Shown in pieces: positions 38,660-51,453 of a DNA stretch of 64,000 nucleotides. Made by a program: the position numbers and the translations under genes. The notes beneath the pieces were generated by a model. It was not told where the DNA came from, did not search any database, and worked only from the letters and a program-made list of their open reading frames with translations. This stretch comes from Tubiluchus corallicola. Its lineage: Eukaryota; Priapulida; Priapulimorpha; Priapulimorphida; Tubiluchidae. The stretch lies in NCBI GenBank assembly GCA_030141605.1, contig JAQGDQ010000014.1, forward strand, positions 889,001 to 953,000. The letters run 5' to 3'. Numbering within the stretch: position 1 is the first letter of the stretch; each line of letters starts with the position of its first letter.

Positions 38660-41600
38660 TCAGTTTGTTTCCATTGGTAAAGAGGTTCCACTATTACGTG
38701 CAACTACACCATTTGCGCATTCTGTTGGGTTATCCAGTTTGTTTACTGCTTCTGCAGTAAACTCTTTACATGGCATAGTCCGATTTTCCCGTGGATCCAA
38801 GTGGCTTCCTCTGTCAGTAAGTTCGTTTTGTACAGCGTCTCTTTCGCCACTCACTTCCAACAATGAGTTTGATAGTACGTCGCAGTTTGATTTCTTCCGA
38901 ACAGCATTGAGAATGCGACGCTTAACACTCACAGGTTCTAACACCACATCAGTCGTTTCTTCAGGTGTAGCAGCCCTAGCACTTTGCACAGTGGTCCGTT
39001 GCTGTTCAAGCGCGAAAGATTCTAAGAAATTGCTGTTATCAATTGGCTCACCTTCAACAAATTCATTAGTAATGCTTGTGTCAGTGTTGTGAAGATGCTT
39101 AGATTCTACGGGATACTCGGCAGGTACAGGAGTCCGGTAATCATTGGTCTCAGTTGCAGAATTACTATGCTGCAGTGTTGCTCCATCTTCTGAATTTTGC
39201 ACTAAATCAAAACATTTCAGTGGAGATTTTGTAGTTGTCCGTAGTTCAAATGACGGCGACCCACTCTTTCGTGATGGCCCCAACAGAGGGGAACGCCTTG
39301 AAGTCTGTTGAATTATTACAGTCTGTTGATTACTACTTGATATCTGTTCCTCCAGCACTGGAGACACGTGTGCTAAATGGTGCTCCACGAATGCTGGCGA
39401 CAATCTTGCAACCTGATGCCCAAAATTTAAGGACTGGTTTGAAGTTTGTGCACAATTTTCTGGATCTGTCGAGCTCACCTTTGTTTCAATAGTCTGCAGA
39501 TTCTGGGTTGAAATATTTGCACACACATCTTCAACATTTTCAGACATTCCAGTATGGGAGTTGAGGCTTGATGATGCCTCCATTTTTACTGAGGTGGCTG
39601 GCAGCACTTCTTCGTGAGACACATTTGCGTTCTTATTGCTGCCACTATCATCAATATTTAATCCACCAACATCTCCAGTCACTACGTTTTCTGTTTCCCC
39701 AACTGTCAATGGTTTCAACACAGGCAGAGGGGATGTTCGTAAACCCTGTGGGGTCCAGAAACTGCTTTCACGATCAATGACATTAGTCGTTACATTTTCA
39801 GACACATTGTCTGCTCTTAAATTAGCATCAAAATTATTTTGGTGTTTATGATCACTATCACCTGAACTTTCCATTTTCATATTTATTTCATGTTTGACAG
39901 CAAAGTTACCTACAACATTAATACTATCCAATTCTTTTTGTAGTTCCAGTTTTTCAGCCTGTGTCCTACCAAGTTGCTCTTGCACTTCTTGAAGCTGTTG
40001 TTTGAAGAAATAGATTGTACTCTGCATTCCTTCAACATCTTCATCCAACTCCAAAAGAAACTCGTCTAATTCTGAAAAAAAATAAAATGTTTACTAGCAG
40101 TTTATCTCAGGTTTTCTACCACTTAACGTTTTTCACATTCAGAAAGTCCATCTGACAAACCTTGTTGGCTTTTCTTCATTTCCTCACTGAAATTTTTCTG
40201 CAATGCCAAGTCTCCCTCTAGTTTAGCAATACGCCCAGAAGATATCTGTTTGCCTAGTTCTTCATTCTCCTGATACAAAAGTCTGCACTTTGCCATCAAA
40301 CGTTTTCCAGTTTGACTACACAAAAGTAAAAAATGCATACAAATGACATATCAATACATTTCTAATTTTTCTACATTAACATAGTCAATAAGCACAATAC
40401 TAGTTGGTATTAGTGACACAGTGCAAACTTTTATAAGCATTTTGCAAGATAGCAGATGAACAGCATAATTAATAGAATACAATAGATCAAAACAAGTATC
40501 GTTAATTATGGTTAATTTCCTTCTTGGGTTACCCCTGCTTATACAAATAAGTTTTGTTTTTATTGCATCTTATAATATAAATAGGCTAGTAACTCAAGGT
40601 TCCTTGCATATAATCTCCATTGTTTACACCTGTTTTCACCACTTCTTTTGTACAGGCAAAGCAACCCGGAAAAGCAAAGTAACCACAATTCATGGTGTGT
40701 AAACAAGCTGTCTTAGGCTTACTACATAACATTAACTTTCTTGGATTACCTGTCAGGTGTGAATTTCCAAGCACTAAGTTCACCCTGGGCTTCTTCGTAT
40801 TTAGTTTTAAAGTTATCTGATTGTTTCTTCAACTGCTTAAATAGCAGGTTGACAGCAGGATCTAATAACATGGCACGCAACTGTGCTAAGCTTGGTGTTT
40901 GTCCTTGCTTCAGATCCTGAATTTGGTTCTGTTGACAAAATAACTCAATTTAGTAAACAAGTTAAAAGTCTAATGAATAATACGTATAAACGGTATTCTC
41001 ATTGTTTCAGTTTCGATTATAATTTATGCAATTAGGCTGTCATTAAGTTTTTCGTACAGCTCAAGATAGCTCGAACCTACATCATACTGTTTATTCCCCA
41101 TATCTATGTTTTAAGGAAGAATCTTCAATGTAGTTTCTAAAGTAACTGTAAGTTAAAGTAATGCTATGACATCTTAACTGCTCAGGTAAACTGGACAAAC
41201 CACACGTACACTATATATGCAACAGCTGTTAATTTCTTAGTATCATAATTTACGTACAGCATATTCTTGCAGTTCTTGTTCCTTAGTTGTTAGTCTCATA
41301 ACGAGAACATTTTCTCGACGAGTTGCTTCAATTTGCTGTTGCTTCAACTTTTCCTCAGATTCTCGCAGCCCTGTCAACTCTTCACCTTAAAATATTGCAA
41401 ATGTTTCAGTTAATGTTGACCCAATCTCAAATTGGCAAACTTCTTTAAATAAAAACATTTTTAATAATTTGTTCAATACTGATAGTAAGCAAATATCTAC
41501 TTGCCAATGTTGTGATAGCCTTAACTCGTCTTTCTCTCTCTCTCTCTTTCCCATATTGTTAAAAAATTGTATACGTCTTGTATTATCAAGAAGTATGCGC

Positions 41601-42927
41601 AGCTGAATTTACTATTACAATTTTAGTGTATTTATCCAGTTTGAGGATTTACTGACACCACGCTGACATCCCTATTGCAGTGGCAGTGACAACAAACTAC
41701 CAATCAATGCTAGTTTAATACCAGGAAGAGTTTAGGAATAAATTTATACAGGTACAATAGCCACATCTAATAGCATACAGTCAGCTATTGGTTGAGAAAC
41801 CAAAATGCAACCAGACCAAACCCGCACAAGTTTAAAAGATGACAAAGTTTTCTCAAATCAAGCAAGGCAACTCCACCAGACATAACACCACCAAAGTGAC
41901 ATATTCAAAAATTTATTATTCAAACTGATTATAACAGTTGGAGAAAAAATAAGGCAAATATAAATCATACAAAACAAAACAAATATAACTTGTTACACAT
42001 GTGTCAGTGATGTCTTTTGTGTTCATTAAAGTATTTATAATGTAATTGTTGCACAAACTACACTTGTTTTTTCTAAAGCTTCCTACAAATAACGGAATAA
42101 AACTAAATGAAATTTTCTTCATAAGAAACAAATTTTTTGAGTTACTGGATTCAACTTTCAGATTAGATCTTGTACCTCAATGGAAAAATGTTGTATGCTT
42201 GTTTATCATTGTTACAGTATCACAAATTGAATGCAATTTCATATTAATTGATGTCTTGCACCTTCCTTACTATGGTTTCTACATTTAGTCTGTTTTATTA
42301 TTGGAGTACCTTTTTCTCAACATCTTTGGTTGATCATTCTACTGCTTTTTTGTTTTTTTACGGGATTTTGAAGTTAATGCTCAAATTATGCTTTTTCTGT
42401 TATGTTATTTTTATTTTGTTTGCTTTGCATACTCACAGTATTTTAGAATCTTAAATTTTTGATTAGTTAAATTATAATGTTCTACAGTATTGCATTACCC
42501 ATCATTTAATTGCCAATTAGACGCCAACAGATTTCAAATTTAAATTACGAACAGTGCCAAAATTAATTTTATTTAATCCTAGTTATTTAAGGGTGGCTTG
42601 CTAGATAACCTACGGGTTCTTCGCTGCCCTTCTCCGTTATTACATAATATTGCATGTATTCCTAATACTGTATTTTGACAAGTTTTGCGGAGTTAATAAA
42701 TGAATTGAATTGAAGTTATGCTTTGCATAAAGCACCATTATCATTATTTCATATTTTGATGTCTATTGGTAGTCATACTTACTATCAACAATATTTCCTT
42801 TTTCCTCTAATGCATTAATACGTGTCTCGTATTCTAGTAGTTTACTAATTAATTCCTCTTTGTCAAATTTTTCTAGCTCATCTCGCTGGAGCTTGGCACG
42901 CTTTAGCACAGGTTCACAGTCAGACAT
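38660..42927 (-). CDS. WTAP: Pre-mRNA-splicing regulator WTAP (m6A methyltransferase complex subunit)
   Basis: Nuclear adaptor that holds METTL3-METTL14 in the m6A writer complex; Drosophila Fl(2)d also controls Sxl splicing. Exons (minus): 42927-42783, 41385-41258, 40928-40750, 40315-40128, 40071-38660; phases agree, giving 683 aa. The N-terminal half (about residues 1-255) is coiled coil with near-identical family blocks: TGLRESEEKLKQQQ, ENVLVMRLTTKEQELQEYA, LSAWKFTPDSQTGKRLMAKC, ISSGRIAKLEGDLALQK, and LDEDVEGMQSTIYF. The rest is a long Ser/Thr/Asn-rich, probably disordered tail with several SP sites, all in one 1.4-kb exon. Human WTAP is 396 aa and Fl(2)d about 536, so the tail is unusually long. 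Head-to-head with SOD2, 955 bp between start codons. Identity is secure; the 5' UTR was not mapped. Confidence 0.95.
41530..41549 (+). repeat. (CT)n tract in WTAP intron 1
   Basis: TTTCTCTCTCTCTCTTTC simple repeat. Confidence 0.8.
42046..42715 (+). mobile_element. Probable LINE 3' remnant in WTAP intron 1
   Basis: Antisense to WTAP. Short open frames end before non-coding DNA that closes with GTTAATAAATGAATTGAATTGAA, the same kind of tail as at 6620-6650 and 50125-50145. No RT motif remains. Confidence 0.35.
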
Positions 42928-43882
42928 TATATTTATATGTTAGCTGTTTGTCTTTCCATCCCCTAAAACAAGGTATTTGCATAGTTAGACCATTGCACTA
43001 AAAATCTATAATCTGTGCTACACTGTACACATTCACTGGTGAGCGATTTTTATCCCATCCGAAGAGTGTGCTTTAACTTGAAACATGAGCAGTTCTAAAC
43101 ATCTAGATGTGGTCCAAAAGTGGTATATAGATGAAGGTCAGATTCTGCCTGACAAATGAAAACGTAATTACCTGCCTGAAACTAGAAAACAAAATTAAAC
43201 ACTTTCCTTATAGCTAAACGCCTACAAAACACTACGAAACACACATACATTCACCTAAAATTGGCTCGATTTGGCTATACCACTTAAATGACTCACAAGT
43301 CGAAAATTAACAATTACTGTGAATAGTGAACTACGAACAAAATAAATACAATTAATTTGGACAGCACAGCACACATAATATCAACATGCTTTTGTAAAAC
43401 CATGCAAACAAACTACGCTTATTTTCCTATAATATATAAGCAGCTACAGAAATTTAAACGTTGCTGCAAAATGGCGGTCACGATACAGCAAATTTTCTGA
43501 TAAAATCTCACTTTAACAGCTTTATAAAACTGACACTCAAAATACGTACGTTAAATTCTTAGATCAGCTTATTAAGCAAAATTCTAAAAACGGCAATGCT
43601 GATGTTTCATAATCTGGTCAACGTCTGAACAAAAAAACACATTCCTGCCTAAAAGTGGAAGCAGCCATCTTAAACAATAATGTAAAACAGCATTTTGGGA
43701 TATCCTCGAAAGATCACGTGTCCGAGAACACGCGAGATACGGCAGAGGACTAGTTCCATTCAGCATGTGTGTTGAGTGTGTACATTGTAATTAATCAGCT
43801 GGAGAGCCGTTTGCAGTACTGTGTATGCTTTATTATTAGTACTTCGATCTTGATTTGTAACTGAACTTGGTACACAATAGAC
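42928..43882. promoter_or_regulatory. Shared WTAP/SOD2 intergenic promoter region
   Basis: A 955-bp gap between divergent start codons. Visible sites: AAAATGGCGG at 43468-43477 (YY1-like on plus), GCAGCCATCTTA at 43661-43672 (YY1-like AAGATGGCTGC on minus), and an E-box CACGTG at 43715-43720 within a locally CpG-containing patch (CCGAGAACACGCGAGATACGG). No TATA box at a convincing distance. Which sites work is inference. Confidence 0.5.
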
Positions 43883-46728
43883 ATGCTTCGGTCACTTATG
43901 CGGATGCCCAGGTATAATTTATATACTAAGAACTTAATAATTATCTTTTATAAATTAAATCTGAAAGTATGAAACACTGGACAGACATCCATGTATGTAG
44001 CATATTACATCCTGTATAACCATGTTTAAACAAGTGTTAGTCATACATTAGATTAACTGTTCTGCAACCCAAATCATAAACAAAAATCAAATCTTCGTTT
44101 TAAATATTCGTGAGTTGTTTTTTCTCTTTAATTGCATTTTTGCAGAACTATATCAGTCATGGAGTACAATTATGTAATCTACTCTATCTAATATAGGTTA
44201 GCTTGCAGTTATGTGCGTAGTAAGCACACTTTGCCTGACATGCCGTACGATTACGGAGCACTTACTCCACATATATCAGCTGAAATTATGCAACTGCATC
44301 ACTCAAAGCATCATGCCACCTATGTCAACAATCTGAATTTAGCTGAAGAACAGTTACAAGAGGCTCTTCACAAAGGTATGTGACCAACACAGCTTATACA
44401 AAAAAGAATGTACTAATGTGTATACTTGTTAAACTAGTTCAGCTGTGCCTATATATATATATATATATAAGATGGGCGGGTGCGGATGTGTGCGTGTGTA
44501 AGGTGCATATGTTCGTCTGTCAGTGCATCCGTGTGCGTCTGTCAGTGCATATATATGTGAAAAGCCACAAGAGATGATGATGTGACAAGGATGATGACAA
44601 TAATGCTACAGTGATGATGAGAGAGTGACTGCCATGATAAAATTAACTTCCAGTGATTATTTCTTTGTACATGTTATATGGTGCCTTGGTAGTATGTTTG
44701 CAAACTTGTGTGTTTTCTATGGCATTCATAACATGTCATTGTTAAAGGGACTTCATTTTAATAATGCTTTATCTTTCATGCCCTACATGCCAACAAATTT
44801 ATTTTTCTGACAATTGATTCTTCCAACCAAAAATAATCAAGTTGTGAAGTTAAAAACCAGCTGATTTTTTATTAGTATATCTCGTGATTACTCTCATGTT
44901 CAGGATCACTGTTCAGGTCATTTTTACATCATCTGATTATTATTTAATGATATCTAATAAGACATTACTGCTGTCACTTATAGTAATACAGTTCTGTTTT
45001 GATTATGTCATTTTTATTTCATTGTAGGCGATGTTGCAAAAATTGTTGCACTGCAGCAAGTCATTAAATTTAATGGTGGTGGCCACATAAATCACAGTAT
45101 TTTCTGGAAGAATTTGTCATCTGATGGTGGTGAACCTAGTGGTATGTGAGTTAATGTTTTNNNTTTAATATTATTTTTGTCTCAAAAAGGCACTTCTTTC
45201 CTTGAACCTCTTATAAGCATCATGTTTTTCTTTTTTGGTAAAATAATTTCGATTTGATAGTTACATTGCTTGTACTTTTTGTGAATTATTTATCTGTCTT
45301 GTCTTTTGATTTTGGTTCTGTATCAGTCCTACATTCAAAAGCGGTTGTTTTTATTGTTTTTGGTGATATCTACTGATACACTATACTCTTGCGAATATTT
45401 AGTATCTAGTTGTTTTTGCTTTATTTATTGTCATTTTTTCTTAAAATTGCCAAGGTGGTAAACCAACGGGTTTTTCTTGCACTAATTCTGTCTTATACTT
45501 AACTCTGAAACTGACAGTTTGGGATCATAGAATAAATTTTTGGCGTTACAGCCAATTACATCTAACTGACTGCTCTTACCAAGCACCTATTTGACAGTTC
45601 TTTTCTCTATGGAATATTATAGGTGACTTAAAGGAAGCTTTAGTTCGGCAGTTTGGGTCTTTTGAGGACTTCAAGGCAAAAATGACTGCTGCTACTGTGG
45701 CTGTTCAGGGATCAGGATGGGGCTGGTTAGGGTACAACAAAACAAACGGTGCCTTACAGATTGCTGCCTGTGCCAATCAAGATCCGTTAGAAGCGACTAC
45801 TGGTAAGAATGTGTTGAAGTGTCTAAATTTGTTATTATTTGTTAGAAATATATAACTTGTAGATAATCATTTTGATATAAGAAACAATTTTGACAGAATA
45901 AAAATCCTACATGAAATATACAAATTGAACTTTAATCGCTAAAGATGACTATCCTATTAAGTTTCTATCCTGAGTACACGTTGAATTATTCCTTGCTATG
46001 ATTGTTTTGTTTTTAAGTTCAATAATAACCATTATAGATGGGATTGACCATTGTGTGTTGTCATATGTAGTAATAGTAATAAAAAATTTTATCTTCACTT
46101 ACAAATGTGAATCAAACAGCACTTCTTTGGTGTATACAACTGCAGCAAAAAAATGATTTTTTGCTTGTGGCCTGGTCAGCCTGGTAAGCTGATGATAATG
46201 AGGCTGTAAAGTGAACAATACGGTCTACAGGCATTAAATTTTAAGAGTTTGTTTCAGTTTTAGAGATGCAAAGAAGAGGCCTCTTTGTAATAAAATCATA
46301 AAGTTTCAGTGTCTTTTTTACTTTATTCCTTGTGCATTTATACCATCAGTATTAACTGTAAGTCTTTTTTACTTTACTATGAGTTGTTTTAATATTACAT
46401 AATTTTGTAATAATCTTAATTAAGCAAGATTTTAATTTCACAATTCTTTGCTTAAAAATGACAAATATGCAGATAATACACTCTGATTCAAATGCTATTA
46501 TTGTCATTTTATTTAAAGAAAACTGGTATTAGACATTTCTACTTTGCATTGATAAAAGTATCATTTCTTGTATTTGCAGGTTTGATTCCTCTACTGGGTA
46601 TTGATGTCTGGGAACATGCATACTACCTCCAATACAAGAACGTACGACCAGACTATGTCAAGGCTATCTGGAATGTCATCAACTGGAAAGACGTCACAGA
46701 GAGATTCAGTGTGGCTCGAAAGTCTTAA
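43883..46728 (+). CDS. SOD2: Superoxide dismutase [Mn], mitochondrial
   Basis: Converts superoxide to oxygen and hydrogen peroxide in the mitochondrial matrix. Exons: 43883-43911, 44197-44375, 45028-45141, 45623-45802, 46580-46728; phases agree, giving 216 aa (human 222). Residues 1-18 are an Arg-rich targeting peptide; by alignment from memory the mature protein starts at K19 ([12 protein letters not shown], human KHSLPDLPYDYG). Metal ligands: H44 in [10 protein letters not shown]92 in [12 protein letters not shown]176 and H180 in [20 protein letters not shown]. The active-site Gln is in [13 protein letters not shown], and the GGGHINH pattern favours Mn over Fe. Exon 1 is only 29 coding bases and splits the targeting peptide. 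Three Ns (45161-45163) lie in intron 3, 19 nt past its donor start, without affecting coding. Head-to-head with WTAP. Confidence 0.96.
44449..44470 (+). repeat. (AT)n microsatellite in SOD2 intron 2
   Basis: About 11 TA units, followed by GT-rich simple sequence to 44570 with a repeated GTCTGTCAGTGCAT motif. Confidence 0.8.
45161..45163. other. Three-base ambiguity (NNN) in SOD2 intron 3
   Basis: The only Ns in the window, inside a T run; probably an unresolved homopolymer or short gap. Confidence 0.95.
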
Positions 46729-48299
46729 TCTGTTTAATATGTCTTATACTGTGGGTCATATCAGCGCTGAGTCTTGAAGTTGCTTGTAGCTGTCTTGTTT
46801 GAGAATTTGCCATATTATTTCTCTGCCATAAAATAAGCGTTTTCAGAGCTGTAATGTTTTGCTCTGTAACATATCTAAAAATGTATATGAGATCATTATT
46901 CTTGCCAAATTTATAAAATAGTTTTTATCTTTAACCGTTCACTTTCACTATTACATAAATTTTTTGAAATAATTATATGCATAAGTTTTGAGGCTGCTTA
47001 GAAATTATGTGATGTATTAAAATCATACCTGTACTATATAGGAGCTTTGGCATCTTATCAATGAAATCCTTTTACTAGTCATGTACATCCAATTGTAACT
47101 ATCCATATTTCTTACACAAAAACTGAAAGAACATGTTAATTCTGAAGTTGAACAAACATGATATGATGAGACTTTAGAAAATCTAATAATTTTTATATTA
47201 TTATACTGTTAACGTCAGCACAAGCGAACAAAATTTCTTGCAAGTGATAGTGGTTTACAAGGCATTTTCTAGACTTCTGCATGACCCACCGTGCGAAAAA
47301 TGTATGTTTTTGGTATGGCGAAGAAACATGCCAGTTGTTATTGCTTTGTAGTTAGCATACAGTTCTTCTGTCCTCTCTAGTACTACCTATCATCACGTTG
47401 AAGAGCTCAGTTTTGTACTACCTATAATTGTGGAAGTGATGTAATGGTTACCTATCATTTTTATTAAAATTATTGAAATTTACAAGTAAATTTTGAAGTT
47501 TTAAATTACGTAAGTCACTTTTAATGATGATGAATAATCAACTGAAAATCATGTGAATTTGATTACTTATCATTACTCTAATCGTAGAAGTTTTGAATTT
47601 TAAAACAGTGTAAGATTTATTAAAGATAGAACTGTCGTAGACTTTCATTTTTGAAAAACGTTTGTTTTTGCAATGTTTTGTCAATTAACATTAAGTATTA
47701 TTATTTGCAAAAAGTCATCAAATTACCTTCTCAGTTCTTGTAGCATTAGTAAAATTATTCGTAGTCACTGAATGTAATAACTATGATTGTTTAGGAGCCA
47801 AATTTGGGATTGCGTGAAAAGTAAGTTGTTCAAAACCAATTGTATAGTAAAGGCATTATAATGTGCTTCTGCTGTTAAGCAAACAGTTCCCACTAATAAT
47901 TTGGCTTAATTTAGATGTGTTCTGGCCTTAGGTGGGAGAATTAGTTTACAAAAGGAGGCTATAAATGCATTCTGCTCCTATATTAATTTGGTAATAGCTC
48001 CTTTTTCGTTCCTTCGTATTTAGTATTAAAGAAATGAATACCAGTGATTATCGATAATGAATTACATTAACGTAATAATTATGTTTAAATAATGTTGCCT
48101 TAAGAGCAGTGCTAAGCACTGAAGGCGCTTGTCACATAAAAGATTAGTTAAAATAAGAAAGTGCATGTACTACACACACTACTACTCCTTGTACCACTAT
48201 CGAAATGATTACTACTTTCATTGCTTTTACTGTATTTTATTTATCCACAACGTATTCTAGTCAGTATGTTGCAGTCACTCGCCTTGCATCTGTGCGGCC

Positions 48300-49700
48300 A
48301 TGTATGGTTTGGAAGATTGAAAAGTGTGGGTACAACCAGATTCTGAACAAGTAGATGCGCAATGTGGTAGCAGTTGTTTAGAACAAATCCTTGCTTTGAT
48401 TTATTAATCGGTAGTGCCAAAAAAGCTAATCGAAAACTGTATATACTTTTTTGTTGACTTTCAAAAAGTGCATGACAACGTTAAAAGAGGTGTTCTAATT
48501 AAAGTACTAAAACACTACGGTTGTGGCAAATGATTGAAACCACGATGGCAAAACGTATGTGCAATGTATAACTCCCAATATTTTAGGAAGCGAAACTTTT
48601 TACTCAAATTGTGGCGTGAAATAGGATCATGCAGTTCATGTACCCTTTTTTTGTATTTACCTAAATCCGCTAGTGCGTGCGTTAAAAGGTCTAGGGTAAT
48701 GTGGTTGGTCAGGTCACTTGCATGGGCTCCTGTTTACGGACGGCACAGCTATATTGCCTCTACTAGTAGGCAAAACAGCGAAAACAAATTAGATACAATA
48801 ATAAATTTTTGTTCAGAATACGGGATAAATATAAATGAATTAAAAACTCAGTTTAAGGTAATAAATGCTGACAGTGTTTTTGTTCAGAATACGGGATAAA
48901 TATAAATGAATTAAAAACTCAGTTTAAGGTAATAAATGCTGACAGTGTTTTTGTTCAGAATACGGCATGAACATAAATGAATTAAAAACTCAGTTTATGG
49001 TAATAAATGCTGACAGTGTGGACAAACAACCTTTGGTAATTAATGACCTTAACATCAAACACACTCGGACGTATATTTATTTGGGGGATGTGATTACAAC
49101 TGATGCTTACAAGATGAGCTCTGTAATTGCAAATTACTTGGAGGTCTAGCAGTCCAATGTGCTTAAGTTTCGCGCATTCATAAATAAAAATGAAGATTAC
49201 CCTTTTTGGGTAGATTACCCTGTATCAATCTGTATCATATAGATTAGTTAGCTAGAGAGCGCAAAAAAATTATTGATACAGTTAGAGCTAGTGCCTCATC
49301 AAAGAGGATGATACATAAACAATTAAATACCTCCCTAATATAAACTGTGATTCTATGCAATACTGTCGAAAAATTTCGTATTGCAGTCACATGAATGAGA
49401 CTCCAGTCTCATTAATTAAAATTTGAGACAGCTAGATGGAGTCGCCAACCGGTTGAAAACAGACTGTGTGAATATAGTGCTGTCCAAACTGAAAAGCATG
49501 TTTTAACCACTTGCAAGAAACCGAAAATCTTAGAAATGAGTTCATGAATGTAAATTTTTCTATTATTATTGATGTATTTGAAAATGAACACACATTTGAA
49601 ATTTATTGTCCGGAAATCGCATATATATTTCCCGAAGATAAATTTAATTTTATGTGTCTATAAAATCCCCCTAAATTCTCTAGCATTTTTTCTAATTAAT
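48300..49700 (+). pseudogene. Decayed non-LTR retrotransposon reverse transcriptase
   Basis: Fragments in shifting plus frames match RT blocks in order: LEQILALIY (about 48380), LYILF and VDFQKVHDNVKRGVLIKVL (RT motif A, 48440-48520), HYGCGK, MYNSQYF, then after a deletion TIINFCSEYGININELKTQF (48800-48860) and LNIKHTRTYIYLGDVIT (49050-49100), then KNEDYPFWV. The catalytic FADD box is missing. Stops and frameshifts throughout mean the element is dead. It carries an internal 71-bp tandem triplication. The family cannot be named without a search. Confidence 0.7.
48811..49017 (+). repeat. 71-bp tandem repeat, nearly 3 copies, inside the RT pseudogene
   Basis: GTTCAGAATACGG recurs at 48811, 48882 and 48953. 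Copies 1 and 2 look identical; copy 3 has a few changes. The 71-bp period is not a multiple of three, so the duplication shifts the RT frame. Confidence 0.9.
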
Positions 49701-50779
49701 CAATTCTCCTTTAACTACAGTCTTATAATATAGCCTTGAATGTTAAACTTAGATTTACCCTTAGAATAGGTCTGTAGGTAGTTTCAGACCATACAAGTAT
49801 GCATTGCATGAAGCCCACTATTTAGATTAATTTATGAAGGAAAAGTTTATATAAGGTCGCTCGACATGAGCAACGAGGACGACTCTCTTGGCTTTCACTG
49901 GCTAACACAGCAAGTCCCTCTGTATAGGCCTATAGTGCTAAGTTATAGATAAAATTATGGTGCACCTAACTTGAATTTATGCTTTAGTGCATTGTGCTAC
50001 TTGTGATAATTATGCTATTCATGTAATTGGTAATATGTAAGTAAACATTTATGATAGTCAACTAACACGATATATTTGTGAGGATGTGAGGATCAAACTA
50101 TAGCTTGTGAAGTATGTATTATCAATGAATTGAATGAATAATTATGTTTTGTAGTGGCCACATTTTAATCAAATCTTGCCCTTTTTATTGTTGGTTTGTG
50201 AACATTTGAAATAGGAAGTAAGAATGACTTAATAAAAATGATTAAACGTTCAAAGTAGTGAGACACAAACAATTAAAGAAATACATATCGGTGATTACTT
50301 TAAAAATGGATAATCGCATAACCTTATCTTAACGACAATCGTAAAAACATTTCTGACAGTTTCAGCCCTGTTACAAATAGCTTACCAGGTTAGTGCACCA
50401 TAGGTTTCTCCCCTGAGCTTTATTAACATAAAAATCATACATCATACGTTATGATGTATTGAAGTTATTTACGGACAGAGAAATGTTATTTTGAGTCTAG
50501 ACCACTGTCTTTCGTCAAGCAAAAATTAATCATTCAGGAAGTTCCTATCAATACATGATTAGAGAATATTCGCAGACTTGTTATGTACAGTATTGTATTT
50601 TTTATGACAGTAATACATAGGCATTGACTTAACCTATGTAGGACTTAACTATGTAGTACATTGCATTTATTTTATCTTTGTTGTTCTTAGTGTGTTATTC
50701 TGGTAACGTCTTTTTGGACTATAGTTTTTCCTGGCTACCCAATGTTACAGTGTATTAGTCTCTAATTATGTAGAATTAT

Positions 50780-50990
50780 AGTCAATAGATTAACTAACTA
50801 ACTAACTTTGTAAACCAATACTAACCGATCCTGTTATCCATTCATTTTTGTTAGATGGCTAACTGACATTCATTGACTAACAGACGTGGCTGACCGGTTG
50901 ACTGATTGACAGACAGACAGACTGACTGACATTGATTGATTGGTTGGTGCAATAGTCTGACTAACTTTGTAGTCCTAATACAATGAAAGT
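50780..50990 (+). repeat. Tetranucleotide simple-repeat tract
   Basis: ACTAACTAACTAACTTTGTA near 50790, then GACAGACAGACAGACTGACTGAC near 50910 and GATTGATTGGTTGGT. Confidence 0.7.
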
Positions 50991-51453
50991 AGTTAAAGAT
51001 CTAAATATCGTAACGAGAGCACAATGATCATTTAGCAATCTCATATTCTTATTCGCATTATTTCACTAACCTAACCTTACTAGTTCCTGTCATCTGCACT
51101 CTCCACTTAGTCCACTATCATTTCCACGTTTTTTGTCTTCCTTTTTAGACCCTACACCTGTACTATTAATTGCATTATAGTCTCACAAGCAATATTTGGT
51201 GACTATAACGCAAACAACAATTTATGTAGATATTATGTCATGTCCATTTTATTAAAATAATGCAGTAATTATAAAGTCCTGTCTGTACTGCATGACATTG
51301 TGTATTGTTGTTTGGTGTTGTAGTTATGAAATAAAAAATTCTTAGCTAGATGGAGCTCTGTCATCATATTCTGTCACTCACTGTTCAATGAAGCCACATG
51401 TTGCCACTGTTACACTTCATCAGTAGACAGAGCTTCAAACAGACGGTGTAGCG

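Larger units (their letters stand above)
46729..51453. other. Intergenic region between SOD2 and GOPC
   Basis: Holds the SOD2 3' UTR (end not located), a decayed LINE at about 48300-49700, LINE-tail-like DNA to 50145, and simple repeats at 50780-50990 (AACT, GACA and GATT tetramers). No other gene was recognised on either strand. Confidence 0.5.

Noticed and set aside
38739-39851. Several plus-strand open frames of 70-117 codons opposite WTAP
   Set aside because: They are antisense shadows of the long WTAP last exon and show no family features.
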